Below, one piece after another: positions 9,273 through 16,872 of a DNA stretch of 64,000 bases. The notes below the pieces were generated by a model. That model saw nothing but the letters and a program-made list of their open reading frames with translations, searched no databases and had not been told where the DNA came from. Position numbers and translations under genes: made by a program. The stretch's first letter is position 1. Each line of letters starts with the position of its first letter. This stretch comes from Neomoorella sulfitireducens (GTDB lineage: Bacteria; Bacillota; DSM-521; Neomoorellales; Neomoorellaceae): positions 1-64,000 of the forward strand of contig NZ_JANRHG010000012.1 of assembly GCF_024733845.1 (NCBI RefSeq). The letters are read 5' to 3'.

Positions 9273-10123
9273 CAGTCTTTCACCTCCACGATCATGTTAT
9301 CTATTAAACGGGTCTCCCCCACCCAGGCGGCCAGGGCCAGCAGCACCCGGCCCCTGATTTCGTCTAAAGGTTCGAGGGTTTCGGCGTCGTTGACCGCCAC
9401 ATAATCGATGCGCGTACGGGGCCGGGATAAAATTTCCTGCGCCATGGCGTCCCGGACCACGGCGGCGCGCCGTTCACCGGAACGGATAAGGGCAGCCCCT
9501 GTATTCAAGGCCCGGTAGAGGGCCAGGGCCCACCGGCGCTCGTCCGGGCTTAAATACTTGTTCCGTGAACTTAAAGCCAAGCCGTCCGCCTCCCGCACGG
9601 TAGGGATGGTGATTATGTCAACCGGAAAATTTAAATCCCTGGCCAGGCGTTTAATCACTACCGCCTGCTGGTAATCCTTGAGGCCGAAATAGGCCCGGTC
9701 GGGCTGGACAATATTAAAAAGCTTGCTCACTACCGTAGCTACACCCCGGAAATGGCCCGGCCGGGAGGCGCCACACAGGACTTCCGTAAGGCCCTCAACC
9801 TGGACATAGGTGGCATAGCCGGGCGGGTACATTTCTTCTGCGCCAGGGGCAAAAATAGCATCAACACCCGCGCCAGCCGCCAACTTTTGATCCCTTTCCA
9901 GGTCCCGGGGATAACACTCCAGGTCTTCCCCGGGGCCAAACTGGGTCGGGTTAACAAAAATGCTCATGATAACGACGTCATTTTGCTCCCTGGCCTTCCT
10001 GGCCAGGGCCAAATGGCCCTCATGCAGGTAGCCCATGGTAGGAACCAGGCCTATGCTTTTCCCTTGCCGCCTGGCAGCCATAACAAAATTGCGGATCGCA
10101 GCAATTGTTGTCAATACCTCCAT
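9272..10123 (-). CDS. panC: Pantothenate synthetase
   Basis: Condenses pantoate and beta-alanine with ATP. The 283-aa length equals that of E. coli PanC. The HIGH-like motif [12 protein letters not shown] (near residue 27), [15 protein letters not shown] (near 147) and LSSRNKYLS (near 183) are present. The start is set to the ATG of [13 protein letters not shown] because GGAG lies 9 bases upstream; a longer frame exists to 10162. It is coupled to panD and probably shares an operon with the PanG-like gene and the small ORF upstream. Confidence 0.96.
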   Translation of the reverse strand: MEVLTTIAAIRNFVMAARRQGKSIGLVPTMGYLHEGHLALARKAREQNDVVIMSIFVNPTQFGPGEDLECYPRDLERDQKLAAGAGVDAIFAPGAEEMYPPGYATYVQVEGLTEVLCGASRPGHFRGVATVVSKLFNIVQPDRAYFGLKDYQQAVVIKRLARDLNFPVDIITIPTVREADGLALSSRNKYLSPDERRWALALYRALNTGAALIRSGERRAAVVRDAMAQEILSRPRTRIDYVAVNDAETLEPLDEIRGRVLLALAAWVGETRLIDNMIVEVKD

Positions 10124-10163
10124 TATCATCGACTCCTTCAGAAAAGGGTCCACCAATATCATA

Positions 10164-10298
10164 TCAGCCGATTATTGACCGGCTTCTTACCACCAGGGGT
10201 ACAGGTTCCGGCCTCAGTTGGTTTTTTATGAGCATATCCGGCGCCCGGCCTGCCATCTCATTAAACATAGAGCGGGCACCAGTTAAAGCCACCGGCAC
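10164..10298 (-). CDS. Small 44-aa ORF in the pan operon
   Basis: The GTG start lies 3 bases after the stop of the PanG-like gene, with GGGGAGGG 7 bases upstream, an excellent ribosome site. The frame is open for 44 codons (MPVALTGARSMFN at the start, RSRSIIG at the end) and stops 40 bases before panC. The product is basic, with no transmembrane segment and no family I recognise. The good initiation signal and position between two pan genes favour a real small protein. It could also be a decayed remnant or a coupling leader for panC. Confidence 0.45.
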   Translation of the reverse strand: MPVALTGARSMFNEMAGRAPDMLIKNQLRPEPVPLVVRSRSIIG

Positions 10299-10301
10299 CT
10301 G

Positions 10302-11219
10302 TTAGCCCTCCCCGGTGACCCCTCCGGTTGCCGCCCGCCTGCTTATTGCATCAAATCTGATATCCAGGATTTGCCTGAACAGTTCTACCTCACGGGGGTC
10401 AATACTGCCTTTACGGCCGGCCAGGCCAGCCGTGTAGCGTCCCAGGGCGCGGTAAATCTCGCCCAGTTCGGGGACGGCGGTATCAATGGCTACCAAGTGA
10501 TCCCTGACTGTATCGATATCGCCCCTGGCAATGGGGCCGGTCAGTGCCCGGGGAATGCCTTTTTCATTAATATTATCCAGTGTTCCTTTAATTAAAGGCG
10601 CCAGGGCGCGGGCCGCCATTTCCGGTTCCATGCCCGCTGCCTGCATAAGCCGGTAGCTTAAATCAATGAGGCTCACCAGGTAGTTGGAAGCTACACAGGC
10701 GGCGGCATGGTAGAGGGGCTTGGCGCCGGGGCTGATGATAAAATACTCCCCCCCCAGTTCTTTTACCAGGCGTTTTCCCAGGGAAAGGGCTTCCTCATCC
10801 CCTTCCAGGCTGAAAACTGACCCCGGGAGGTTAGTCACCGCCCGGTCGGCGTCGGCACATGACTGGAGGGGATGGAGGCTCAGGGCCAGGGCACCGGCCT
10901 GCCGGGCCGGCTCCAGGACGTCCGAGGTTAAAGAGCCGCTCATATGAATTACCACTTGCCCGGGACGAAAACCGTTTACCGCGGCAACAGCCGCTGCTAC
11001 CGGGCCGATAGCCTGGTCGCTGGTGGTGATAAAGACCACGTCGGCCCGCCGGGCTACTTCTTCCGGCCGCTCGAAGACCGGGCAATCCAGTCTTGCCGCC
11101 GCCCTTCGCGCTGAGGCGAAGGTACGGCTGGCTATCCCTGCAATGGTATACCCACGCCGGCGTAACAGTATACCCATGCCGGTACCGACAGCCCCGGCTC
11201 CAATTATACCAACTTGCAT
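10302..11219 (-). CDS. Rossmann/DUF2520 oxidoreductase, candidate ketopantoate reductase PanG
   Basis: The 305-aa protein opens with an NAD(P) motif VGIIGAGAVGTGMGILL and has HMSGSLTSDVLEP near residue 120 and SLHPLQSCAD near 140, followed by an alpha-helical DUF2520 domain. This architecture matches, from memory, PanG, an alternative ketopantoate reductase described in Francisella and relatives. Sitting directly upstream of panC and panD, with no panE in the window, it is a good candidate for ketopantoate to pantoate. ATG 11219 is preferred over the upstream TTG, with GGGGGCG 9 bases before it. A terminator/antiterminator leader precedes it. Confidence 0.75.
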   Translation of the reverse strand: MQVGIIGAGAVGTGMGILLRRRGYTIAGIASRTFASARRAAARLDCPVFERPEEVARRADVVFITTSDQAIGPVAAAVAAVNGFRPGQVVIHMSGSLTSDVLEPARQAGALALSLHPLQSCADADRAVTNLPGSVFSLEGDEEALSLGKRLVKELGGEYFIISPGAKPLYHAAACVASNYLVSLIDLSYRLMQAAGMEPEMAARALAPLIKGTLDNINEKGIPRALTGPIARGDIDTVRDHLVAIDTAVPELGEIYRALGRYTAGLAGRKGSIDPREVELFRQILDIRFDAISRRAATGGVTGEG

Positions 11220-11235
11220 ATATGGACACGCCCCC

Positions 11236-11290
11236 AAATAAAAAGCTCCCGACAGGTTGCCGGAAGCTCATCCCCTACTCACCCGTCTCG
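11236..11290 (-). promoter_or_regulatory. Terminator/antiterminator leader of the PanG-like-panC-panD operon
   Basis: Minus strand: AGCTTCCGGCA (11268-11258) pairs over 11 bp with TGTCGGGAGCT (11254-11244) around an ACC loop and is followed by TTTTTATTT, an intrinsic terminator. An alternative helix pairs GACGGGT (11287-11281) with ACCTGTC (11257-11251), which would destroy the terminator. The structure ends about 25 bases before the start codon. It may belong to the pan RNA motif class or be a different attenuator; identity unproven. Confidence 0.65.
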
Positions 11291-11389
11291 GTCTTAAGTA
11301 ATAGATCCAAGCGGCCAATCTTTTAAACCTATATTTGATTATTTTAACGGTAAATATGTGCGCTCCTTACTGGTAGCGCCTATTATATT

Positions 11390-11905
11390 TTAACACCGCA
11401 GGCTGCTGTATGGCAATACTTCCTGCCCGGGAAAATGATCCCTGGCAGCCTCATCTGCCCGCCGGCCATCAGGTAAAATAAGGTCCGGGGCTATTTCTGC
11501 CAGGGGCACGAGAACAAAGGCCCGTTCTTGCATCCTGGGGTGGGGGATTTGCAGGTCGGGTTCATTGATTGTCAGGTTGTCATAAAGCAGGATATCAATG
11601 TCTATGTTCCGTGGGCCCCAGCGTTCCCGCCGCACCCGTCCCAGGCGCTGCTCTACCGCCAGGACTGTCAGCAACAGCTCGCGGGGAGACATAGAAGTTT
11701 TGATCCTGGCTACGCCGTTTAAAAACCATCCCTGGGAGGTTTTACCCACCGGAGCCGTCTCATACCAGGAAGAAATCCGTTCTACCTCGATCCCTTCAAT
11801 GGTGTCCAGGATGGCTACGGCCCGCTGCAAATGACCTTCCCGGTCGCCCAGGTTGGAACCCAGGCCCAGATAAGCAGTTGTTAAATTTCCGCTGTTTACC
11901 GGCAT
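11390..11905 (-). CDS. folK: 2-amino-4-hydroxy-6-hydroxymethyldihydropteridine diphosphokinase
   Basis: Pyrophosphorylates the pterin precursor of dihydropteroate in folate synthesis. The 171-aa protein has AYLGLGSNLGDR at the N-terminus, WYETAPVGKTSQGWFLNGV near 50, RERWGPRNIDIDILLYD near 93 (the family signature) and IPHPRMQERAFVLVPLAEI near 120. The start is ATG 11905 with a GGTGGGG site; a longer frame reaches 11944. folP lies far away at 41 kb, and folB/folE are not in the window. Confidence 0.95.
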   Translation of the reverse strand: MPVNSGNLTTAYLGLGSNLGDREGHLQRAVAILDTIEGIEVERISSWYETAPVGKTSQGWFLNGVARIKTSMSPRELLLTVLAVEQRLGRVRRERWGPRNIDIDILLYDNLTINEPDLQIPHPRMQERAFVLVPLAEIAPDLILPDGRRADEAARDHFPGQEVLPYSSLRC

Positions 11906-11983
11906 GCAACCATCCCCACCATAAAATTCGGCCAGTAATAGCATGCCCCCGGCATCCCGCCCGTACGCGCTATGGAGATAAAA

Positions 11984-13000
11984 TCAAGGTTCGGCCTCAG
12001 CGATTAAAACGGTAGGATTGGTCAGGAGGCGAATAACCTCGCCGGCGCGGTGCCGGGGCTGCAGCACTTTTACCACCGAGCGCATTGGTACTTCAGGCTC
12101 CTGGGCTATTACCCTGGCTATTTCCCCGGTCGTTAACCGCACCTTGGTCCCCACCGGGTAACTGGCAATGGCCTGCAAGAATACCCGGACCAGTTCCATA
12201 TCCAGCTTACCCATAGTGCTTTCCACCATTAACAATTCCATGCCCTCGTGGGGTAAATACCTGGGCCGGTAACAGCGGTCGGTAGTTACAGCATCATAAA
12301 CGTCGGCAATGGCCACACACCGTGCCGCCAGGCTTAATTCTTCCTGCCTTAATCCTTGAGGATAACCGCTGCCGTTGCAACGTTCATGATGATCACGGGC
12401 CACCCGGCGAACCGCCTCGCTTACCACGCCATCCAGGCGTTCATAACCGGCCTGGGGATGGCGCTTGATAAGGGCAAACTCCTCGGCATTTAATTTGCCG
12501 GGTTTTAATAAAATTTCCGGCGGTACTTCCAGTTTACCCACGTCGTGGAGCATCGCGCCAACGCCAATGATGAGGAGTTCTTCGCGGGAGAGCCCTAGTT
12601 TTGAACCCAGGAGGGTAGCCAGGACGGTCACATTCAGGGAGTGCCGGACAGAGTAGGGGTCCAGGTCCTTGAGCATTGCCACCTGCAGGAACATGTTCTG
12701 GTTATCCTGCATCCGGTTAAGAAAATCGCCTACTATCTCCTGGATATTTTTGACCTCCAGATGGCTCCCCAGGCGGCAACGATTATAAACATCGCCCAAG
12801 GCTTCCTGGGCTTCCTGATATATCTCACCTACCGTACCATTAGGTATCCAGGGCGTGCCTGCAGGATTTCCCCCGGATAAAGGATGGCCATAATCCCCGC
12901 TATGCCGGGCGGTTGCAGAATGAAAATCATAAATTGGCGTAGTAGCTTCCGCCACCTTGTCCAATCCAGCCCCGTCTCGCCGGGGAGAATTGCCATCCAT
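11984..13000 (-). CDS. HD-GYP domain protein, probable cyclic di-GMP phosphodiesterase
   Basis: The 338-aa protein has a C-terminal HD-GYP domain: GAMLHDVGKLEVPPEILLKP with the HD metal pair, LIKRHPQAGYERL, DHHERCNGSGYPQGL carrying the GYP signature, and IADVYDAVTTDR. Such domains hydrolyse cyclic di-GMP and often signal. The N-terminal about 110 residues show no known sensor. No transmembrane segment is visible, so it is probably cytoplasmic. The start at 13000 is preferred (GGAGGT upstream). It is transcribed divergently from hcp. Confidence 0.88.
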   Translation of the reverse strand: MDGNSPRRDGAGLDKVAEATTPIYDFHSATARHSGDYGHPLSGGNPAGTPWIPNGTVGEIYQEAQEALGDVYNRCRLGSHLEVKNIQEIVGDFLNRMQDNQNMFLQVAMLKDLDPYSVRHSLNVTVLATLLGSKLGLSREELLIIGVGAMLHDVGKLEVPPEILLKPGKLNAEEFALIKRHPQAGYERLDGVVSEAVRRVARDHHERCNGSGYPQGLRQEELSLAARCVAIADVYDAVTTDRCYRPRYLPHEGMELLMVESTMGKLDMELVRVFLQAIASYPVGTKVRLTTGEIARVIAQEPEVPMRSVVKVLQPRHRAGEVIRLLTNPTVLIAEAEP

Positions 13001-13136
13001 TAAAGACCTCCGCCTTTTTTCCAAAAATTACTGGCTGTAATAGTTTTTTTCGACGCCAAATACGAATTTCCTGCTGGTACCAGTTCAGATTTATAGCAGG
13101 AGGCACACGGTTGTTTAATAAAAATAGTTTATTGTT

Positions 13137-13179
13137 TGTGACCCAGGTCACAGTTTGTCTCCAGCTCCTCGTTTATGAT
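13137..13179 (+). promoter_or_regulatory. CRP/FNR-type (HcpR-like) site and promoter of hcp
   Basis: TGTGACCCAGGTCACA at 13137-13152 is a perfect palindrome of the TGTGA-N6-TCACA class. A -10 box TATGAT lies at 13174-13179. With transcription starting near 13186, the palindrome is centred at about -41.5, the classical class II activator position; there is no good -35. HcpR and related CRP/FNR proteins are known regulators of hcp genes. Confidence 0.75.
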
Positions 13180-13217
13180 AAGGATGTCTTTAAAATTCAA
13201 CCGGAGGAGGAAAAAGC

Positions 13218-14501
13218 ATGTTTTGTTACCAGTGCGAGCAGACGGCAGGCGGTACCGGGTGCACCAGGGCAGGTGTATGCGGTAAGAACGAAGATATCGC
13301 CAGCCTGCAGGATACCATTATTATCGGCCTCAAAGGTATTGCCGCCTATGCTTACCATGCCCGGGAACTGGGCGCCAGGGATGAAGAAGTAGACGCATTT
13401 ATGCACGAGGCCCTCTTTACTACCCTGACAAACGTTGACTTTGATCTTAACCGTCATATAGAAACGGCTTTAAAAGTAGGGGCCATGAACCTCAAAGTGA
13501 TGGAACTTCTGGATAAAGCCCATGTAGAGCGCTTTGGTGCCCCGGTCCCGACAAAGGTTGCTACCGGTACCAGGAAAGGGCCGGGTATACTAGTTACCGG
13601 CCACGACCTGCTGGATCTGTATGAACTCCTGCGGCAGACGGAGGGTACGGGAATTAACGTCTATACCCACGGGGAAATGTTACCGGCCCACGCTTATCCG
13701 GAACTGAAAAAGTTCTCCCACCTGGCGGGCAATTATGGTTCGGCCTGGCAGAACCAGAAAAAAGAATTTGAAGAGTTCCCCGGCGCCATCCTGGGAACTA
13801 CCAATTGCGTATTGATCCCCAGGGAATCCTACCGGGAGCGCATGTTTACCTGCGGCATTGCCGGCCTCCCGGGGGTAACCCATATCAAAAATCGCGACTT
13901 CACCCCGGTAATAGAAAAGGCAAAGGCCCTGCCGCCCCTGGAGGAAAAGGCCGGCGGCGAGTTGACCACCGGTTTCCACCATACGGCCGTCTTAAGCATA
14001 GCCGGCCAGGTCATCGATGCCGTCAAGGCCGGCAAGATCCGCCACTTCTTCCTGGTAGGTGGCTGCGACGGGGCCAGACCGGGCCGCAACTACTACACCG
14101 AATTTGTGGAGAAGGTACCGGAGGACTGTGTCGTCCTGACCCTGGGCTGCGGCAAGTACCGCTTCAACCACCTCGACCTGGGCGACATTGACGGCATCCC
14201 GCGCCTTATCGACATGGGCCAGTGCAATAACGCCCATTCAGCCCTCCAGGTGGCCCTGGCCCTGGCCGGAGCTTTCAACTGCAGCGTCAACGAGCTGCCC
14301 CTGAGCCTGGTCCTGTCATGGTTCGAGCAGAAAGCAGTAGCCATCCTGCTGTCCCTGCTCCACCTGGGCGTAAAGAACATCCGCATCGGCCCGACCCTAC
14401 CAGCCTTCCTGACGCCCAATGTGCTGAAGGTCCTGCAGGAAAACTACGACCTGAAGCCCATCACCACGCCGGAACAGGACCTGAAAGATATCCTGGGTTA
14501 A
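13218..14501 (+). CDS. hcp: Hydroxylamine reductase / hybrid-cluster protein, short (class III) form
   Basis: Hybrid Fe-S-O cluster enzyme that reduces hydroxylamine or, physiologically, NO in nitrosative stress. The N-terminal cysteines C3, C6, C15 and C21 (MFCYQCEQTAGGTGC) bind the first cluster. Hybrid-cluster ligands are visible in VTGHDLLDL, YTHGEMLPAHAYPEL, TNCVLIPRESY, FTCGIAG, GGCDGARPGRNYY and LGCGKYRFN. At 427 aa it lacks the second helical bundle of the about 550-aa enzymes, as in the class III form of strict anaerobes. Strong GGAGGAGG site. One of the few plus-strand genes, with its own regulated promoter and terminator. Confidence 0.94.
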   Translation: MFCYQCEQTAGGTGCTRAGVCGKNEDIASLQDTIIIGLKGIAAYAYHARELGARDEEVDAFMHEALFTTLTNVDFDLNRHIETALKVGAMNLKVMELLDKAHVERFGAPVPTKVATGTRKGPGILVTGHDLLDLYELLRQTEGTGINVYTHGEMLPAHAYPELKKFSHLAGNYGSAWQNQKKEFEEFPGAILGTTNCVLIPRESYRERMFTCGIAGLPGVTHIKNRDFTPVIEKAKALPPLEEKAGGELTTGFHHTAVLSIAGQVIDAVKAGKIRHFFLVGGCDGARPGRNYYTEFVEKVPEDCVVLTLGCGKYRFNHLDLGDIDGIPRLIDMGQCNNAHSALQVALALAGAFNCSVNELPLSLVLSWFEQKAVAILLSLLHLGVKNIRIGPTLPAFLTPNVLKVLQENYDLKPITTPEQDLKDILG

Positions 14502-14505
14502 TAAT

Positions 14506-14546
14506 AAAACGCCACGTAGTTAAAGACGCTACGTGGCGTTTTTATT
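14506..14546 (+). terminator. Intrinsic terminator of hcp
   Basis: Arms AACGCCACGTAG and CTACGTGGCGTT with a short loop, followed by TTTTATT on the plus strand. The near-symmetric tails mean it may also serve the minus strand. Confidence 0.9.
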
Positions 14547-14558
14547 AGGAAAAAGTCT

Positions 14559-15641
14559 TTACGGGGAAATCCCGGCCAGCCGTTTTAAAGCCTGGAGCTT
14601 ATCGGTACGGCCGATCTTCGCTGCAGCCAGGGCCTGTTCCAGGACCGCAATGGAGCGATCATATTCCCGGCGGTCCACCGGGTAGGGATGGCCGTCCTTA
14701 CCGCCATGGCTGAAGCTGTAGCGAACCGGGTCCCGGAAACTGGCCGGTGCGCCGTAGGCAACCTCGGCCACCATGGCCAGGGCACGGACGGTTTTAGGAC
14801 CCACGCCTTCCACCCCCAGGACGGCGGCAAAATCCCGCGGCTGGGCGGCATAAACCTTGAGGAGGGCTTTATTAAGGTAGCTCGCCCGGGGGACATCATG
14901 GCGCCAGGGGAGAGGGAGGTCAGGCATTCCCCTGTCCAGAATACGCTTAAACTCGTTTACTACCTTGTTGGGTTCTTCCCTGGCCAGTTCCGTTACCATC
15001 CGGCGGGAAACCTGCCCCTCGCCGGCCACCATATTCAACGTCTCTCCCTTCGCGTCGCAGCAAACGGCGGCGTGGGGTTCGCAGACAAAGTCCTTTACCC
15101 CTTCACCCAGCCAGTGATAGCGGCGGGCCAGGCGCGTTCCCTCGTTCATCCCCTGCTGGACCACTGCCCACCGGCCATCAAAGGTAAAGATAAAGACGTG
15201 GTGGTAGAGCTGGTAGCCGTCCTGGACGGCGGTATTATCTACCTTGGCGGCCATCCTGCTGGCATAAACCAGATCCCCCGGCTTTAATGATGTCAGGGCC
15301 AGCCTGTCGGCCGCCGCCACAATTTCCTCCGGTGTCCGGCGGGAAGTACGGCCCTTGCCCCCGGCGATGACAAAGCCCAGGTCCTTTTCCCGGCCGCGCA
15401 AGCCCTCCTTAAGGGCGCCGCAGAGGGTGGTGGTTAAACCGGAAGAATGCCAGTCAAAACCAAGAACGCAGCCAAAGGCCTGAAACCAGAAAGGATCGCT
15501 CAAGCGCCGTAAGACTTCCCCGGGCCCGTATTCCCGGACAATAATCTCCAGGATGGCCGGCCCCAGGCGCTGCATGCGTTCAAAAAGCCACGGCGGGCAA
15601 TGGCCACCGTGAAGGGGCAGGCTGGCCGTTCCAGTACGCAT
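14559..15641 (-). CDS. DUF763 family protein
   Basis: The 360-aa protein belongs to DUF763, a family of archaea and thermophilic bacteria with no established function. MRTGTASLPLHGGHCPPWLF is the typical start and sets ATG 15641, with GGAGG upstream; a 16-residue upstream extension is unlikely. A helix-hairpin-helix-like segment is visible near residue 275 (LGVEGVGPKTVRALAMVAEV), which suggests DNA contact. C-terminal FSHGGKDGHPYPVDRREYD is also conserved-looking. It follows a macro-domain gene by 56 bases in the same direction, so the two may be co-transcribed. Confidence 0.85.
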   Translation of the reverse strand: MRTGTASLPLHGGHCPPWLFERMQRLGPAILEIIVREYGPGEVLRRLSDPFWFQAFGCVLGFDWHSSGLTTTLCGALKEGLRGREKDLGFVIAGGKGRTSRRTPEEIVAAADRLALTSLKPGDLVYASRMAAKVDNTAVQDGYQLYHHVFIFTFDGRWAVVQQGMNEGTRLARRYHWLGEGVKDFVCEPHAAVCCDAKGETLNMVAGEGQVSRRMVTELAREEPNKVVNEFKRILDRGMPDLPLPWRHDVPRASYLNKALLKVYAAQPRDFAAVLGVEGVGPKTVRALAMVAEVAYGAPASFRDPVRYSFSHGGKDGHPYPVDRREYDRSIAVLEQALAAAKIGRTDKLQALKRLAGISP

Positions 15642-15697
15642 ATAACTCCATCCTCCAACCAAAATTACATTCGTTAAGCCCTGCGCCAAATTTACTG

Positions 15698-16261
15698 TTA
15701 TGACGCAGGCGCAGATTCCAGTACTTTTCCCAGGGCCTGTTCGAAGGCAGCCAGGACGGCAGGAGTAAAGAGGACAAAACGCACTTCTTTAAAGGCGGCG
15801 GGATGGGCCGCCAAAAAATCTTTAGTCGTTGCCATGGCTATCCCCGCCGCCCGTTCCACGGGAAAGCGGTAGGCCCCGGTGCTGATGGAGGGAAAGGCCA
15901 GGGATTTTATACCCCTATCCTTCGCCAGCTGCAGGCTGCTGCGGTAGGCGCTGGCCAGCAGTTCGTCTTCTCCTTGCCGGCCGCCGTGCCAGATGGGGCC
16001 GACGGTATGGATAACATAACGCGCCTTGAGAAAGCCCCCGGAGGTGATGACCGCCCGGCCAACGGGACAACCTCCCTGCTCCTCCCGGATGCGGCGGCAT
16101 TCTGCCGCTATGGCCGGTCCACCGGCGCTGTGAATGGCGCCGTCGACGCCGCTGCCACCCCACAGGCCGGTATTGGCGGCGTTGACAATGGCCTCTACAT
16201 CCTGCTCGACGATATTCCCCTGGAGGAGTTTCAGCAGGGTACCGGCTATGTTGACTTCCAT
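15698..16261 (-). CDS. Macro domain protein, probable O-acetyl-ADP-ribose deacetylase / ADP-ribosyl hydrolase
   Basis: The 187-aa protein is a single macro domain of the MacroD/YmdB type. IVNAANTGLWGGSGVDGAIH (residues about 25-45) binds ADP-ribose; GGFLKARYVIHTVGPIWHGG and AFPSISTGAYRFPVERAA complete the pocket. It removes ADP-ribose or the acetyl group of O-acetyl-ADP-ribose. ATG 16261 with GGGGGTGG upstream; a 27-residue longer frame is possible. It lies upstream of DUF763, so a shared nucleic-acid or ADP-ribose role is possible but not shown. Confidence 0.9.
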   Translation of the reverse strand: MEVNIAGTLLKLLQGNIVEQDVEAIVNAANTGLWGGSGVDGAIHSAGGPAIAAECRRIREEQGGCPVGRAVITSGGFLKARYVIHTVGPIWHGGRQGEDELLASAYRSSLQLAKDRGIKSLAFPSISTGAYRFPVERAAGIAMATTKDFLAAHPAAFKEVRFVLFTPAVLAAFEQALGKVLESAPAS

Positions 16262-16378
16262 GAAAACGCCACCCCCAAAACTATGTATTTCCTTCCTGGC
16301 TACTATTTCGTTCTTCAGGCGGCTATTCCTGCCAGGAGACAAAAATGAACCGCGGCGACTAACCCGCGGTTTCAGGTT

Positions 16379-16705
16379 TCATTCCTGGAGGATTTTTGCA
16401 GCCCCGTTTTGTTCCATGATCTCGCGGATGCGGGCCAGTTCATGGCGTGGCGCCTCCACGGCTACCGCCACACCCTGCCCGGCATACCCGGCCAGGAAAT
16501 CGGTATAGGCACCGGTCCCTTCCTGCCAGAGCTCATCTCGTTCGGTTTTTAAGTAGGCAATTTCATCAGGTTTTTCCCAATCCGTAAAAGACTTTGACAG
16601 GCTGGCAACAATCATATCCTTGCGGTCAAAGCCGGCGTTTTTGAGGCTGTCAATAAGGCCGCCTACCTGTTCCTGGTTGGGAATGATGCCAATAACCCTG
16701 GCCAT
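16379..16705 (-). CDS. Small hypothetical protein, general-stress-like
   Basis: A 108-aa soluble protein. The beginning MARVIGIIPNQEQVGGLIDS followed by LKNAGFDRKDMIVAS resembles the ferredoxin-like alpha/beta start of small stress proteins (for example YflT-type domains) that sense or bind unknown partners. The mid-part KTERDELWQEG is acidic and the C-terminal half repeats an alpha/beta pattern. Good start: AAAGGGG 7 bases before ATG. It stands between dnaB and the macro gene. Function not predictable. Confidence 0.6.
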   Translation of the reverse strand: MARVIGIIPNQEQVGGLIDSLKNAGFDRKDMIVASLSKSFTDWEKPDEIAYLKTERDELWQEGTGAYTDFLAGYAGQGVAVAVEAPRHELARIREIMEQNGAAKILQE

Positions 16706-16872
16706 GACACTACCCCTTTCATTTTACTTTTAACAAAAGGTAGTGTACGCCGAGGATAAGAAAAAGATACCGGACCGGCCGCAAAGACCCGACATTAACT
16801 TGCCCCGGACGGCACTTTTCCAAGGCGAAAAACCGGCAGCCCGGCCGGGCCAAAAAAGCGTTAAATAATGTT

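Noticed and set aside
11236-11400. T-box leader upstream of the pan operon
   Set aside because: No T-box GGGTGGNACCGCG element and no specifier-loop architecture could be seen; only a simple terminator/antiterminator pair.
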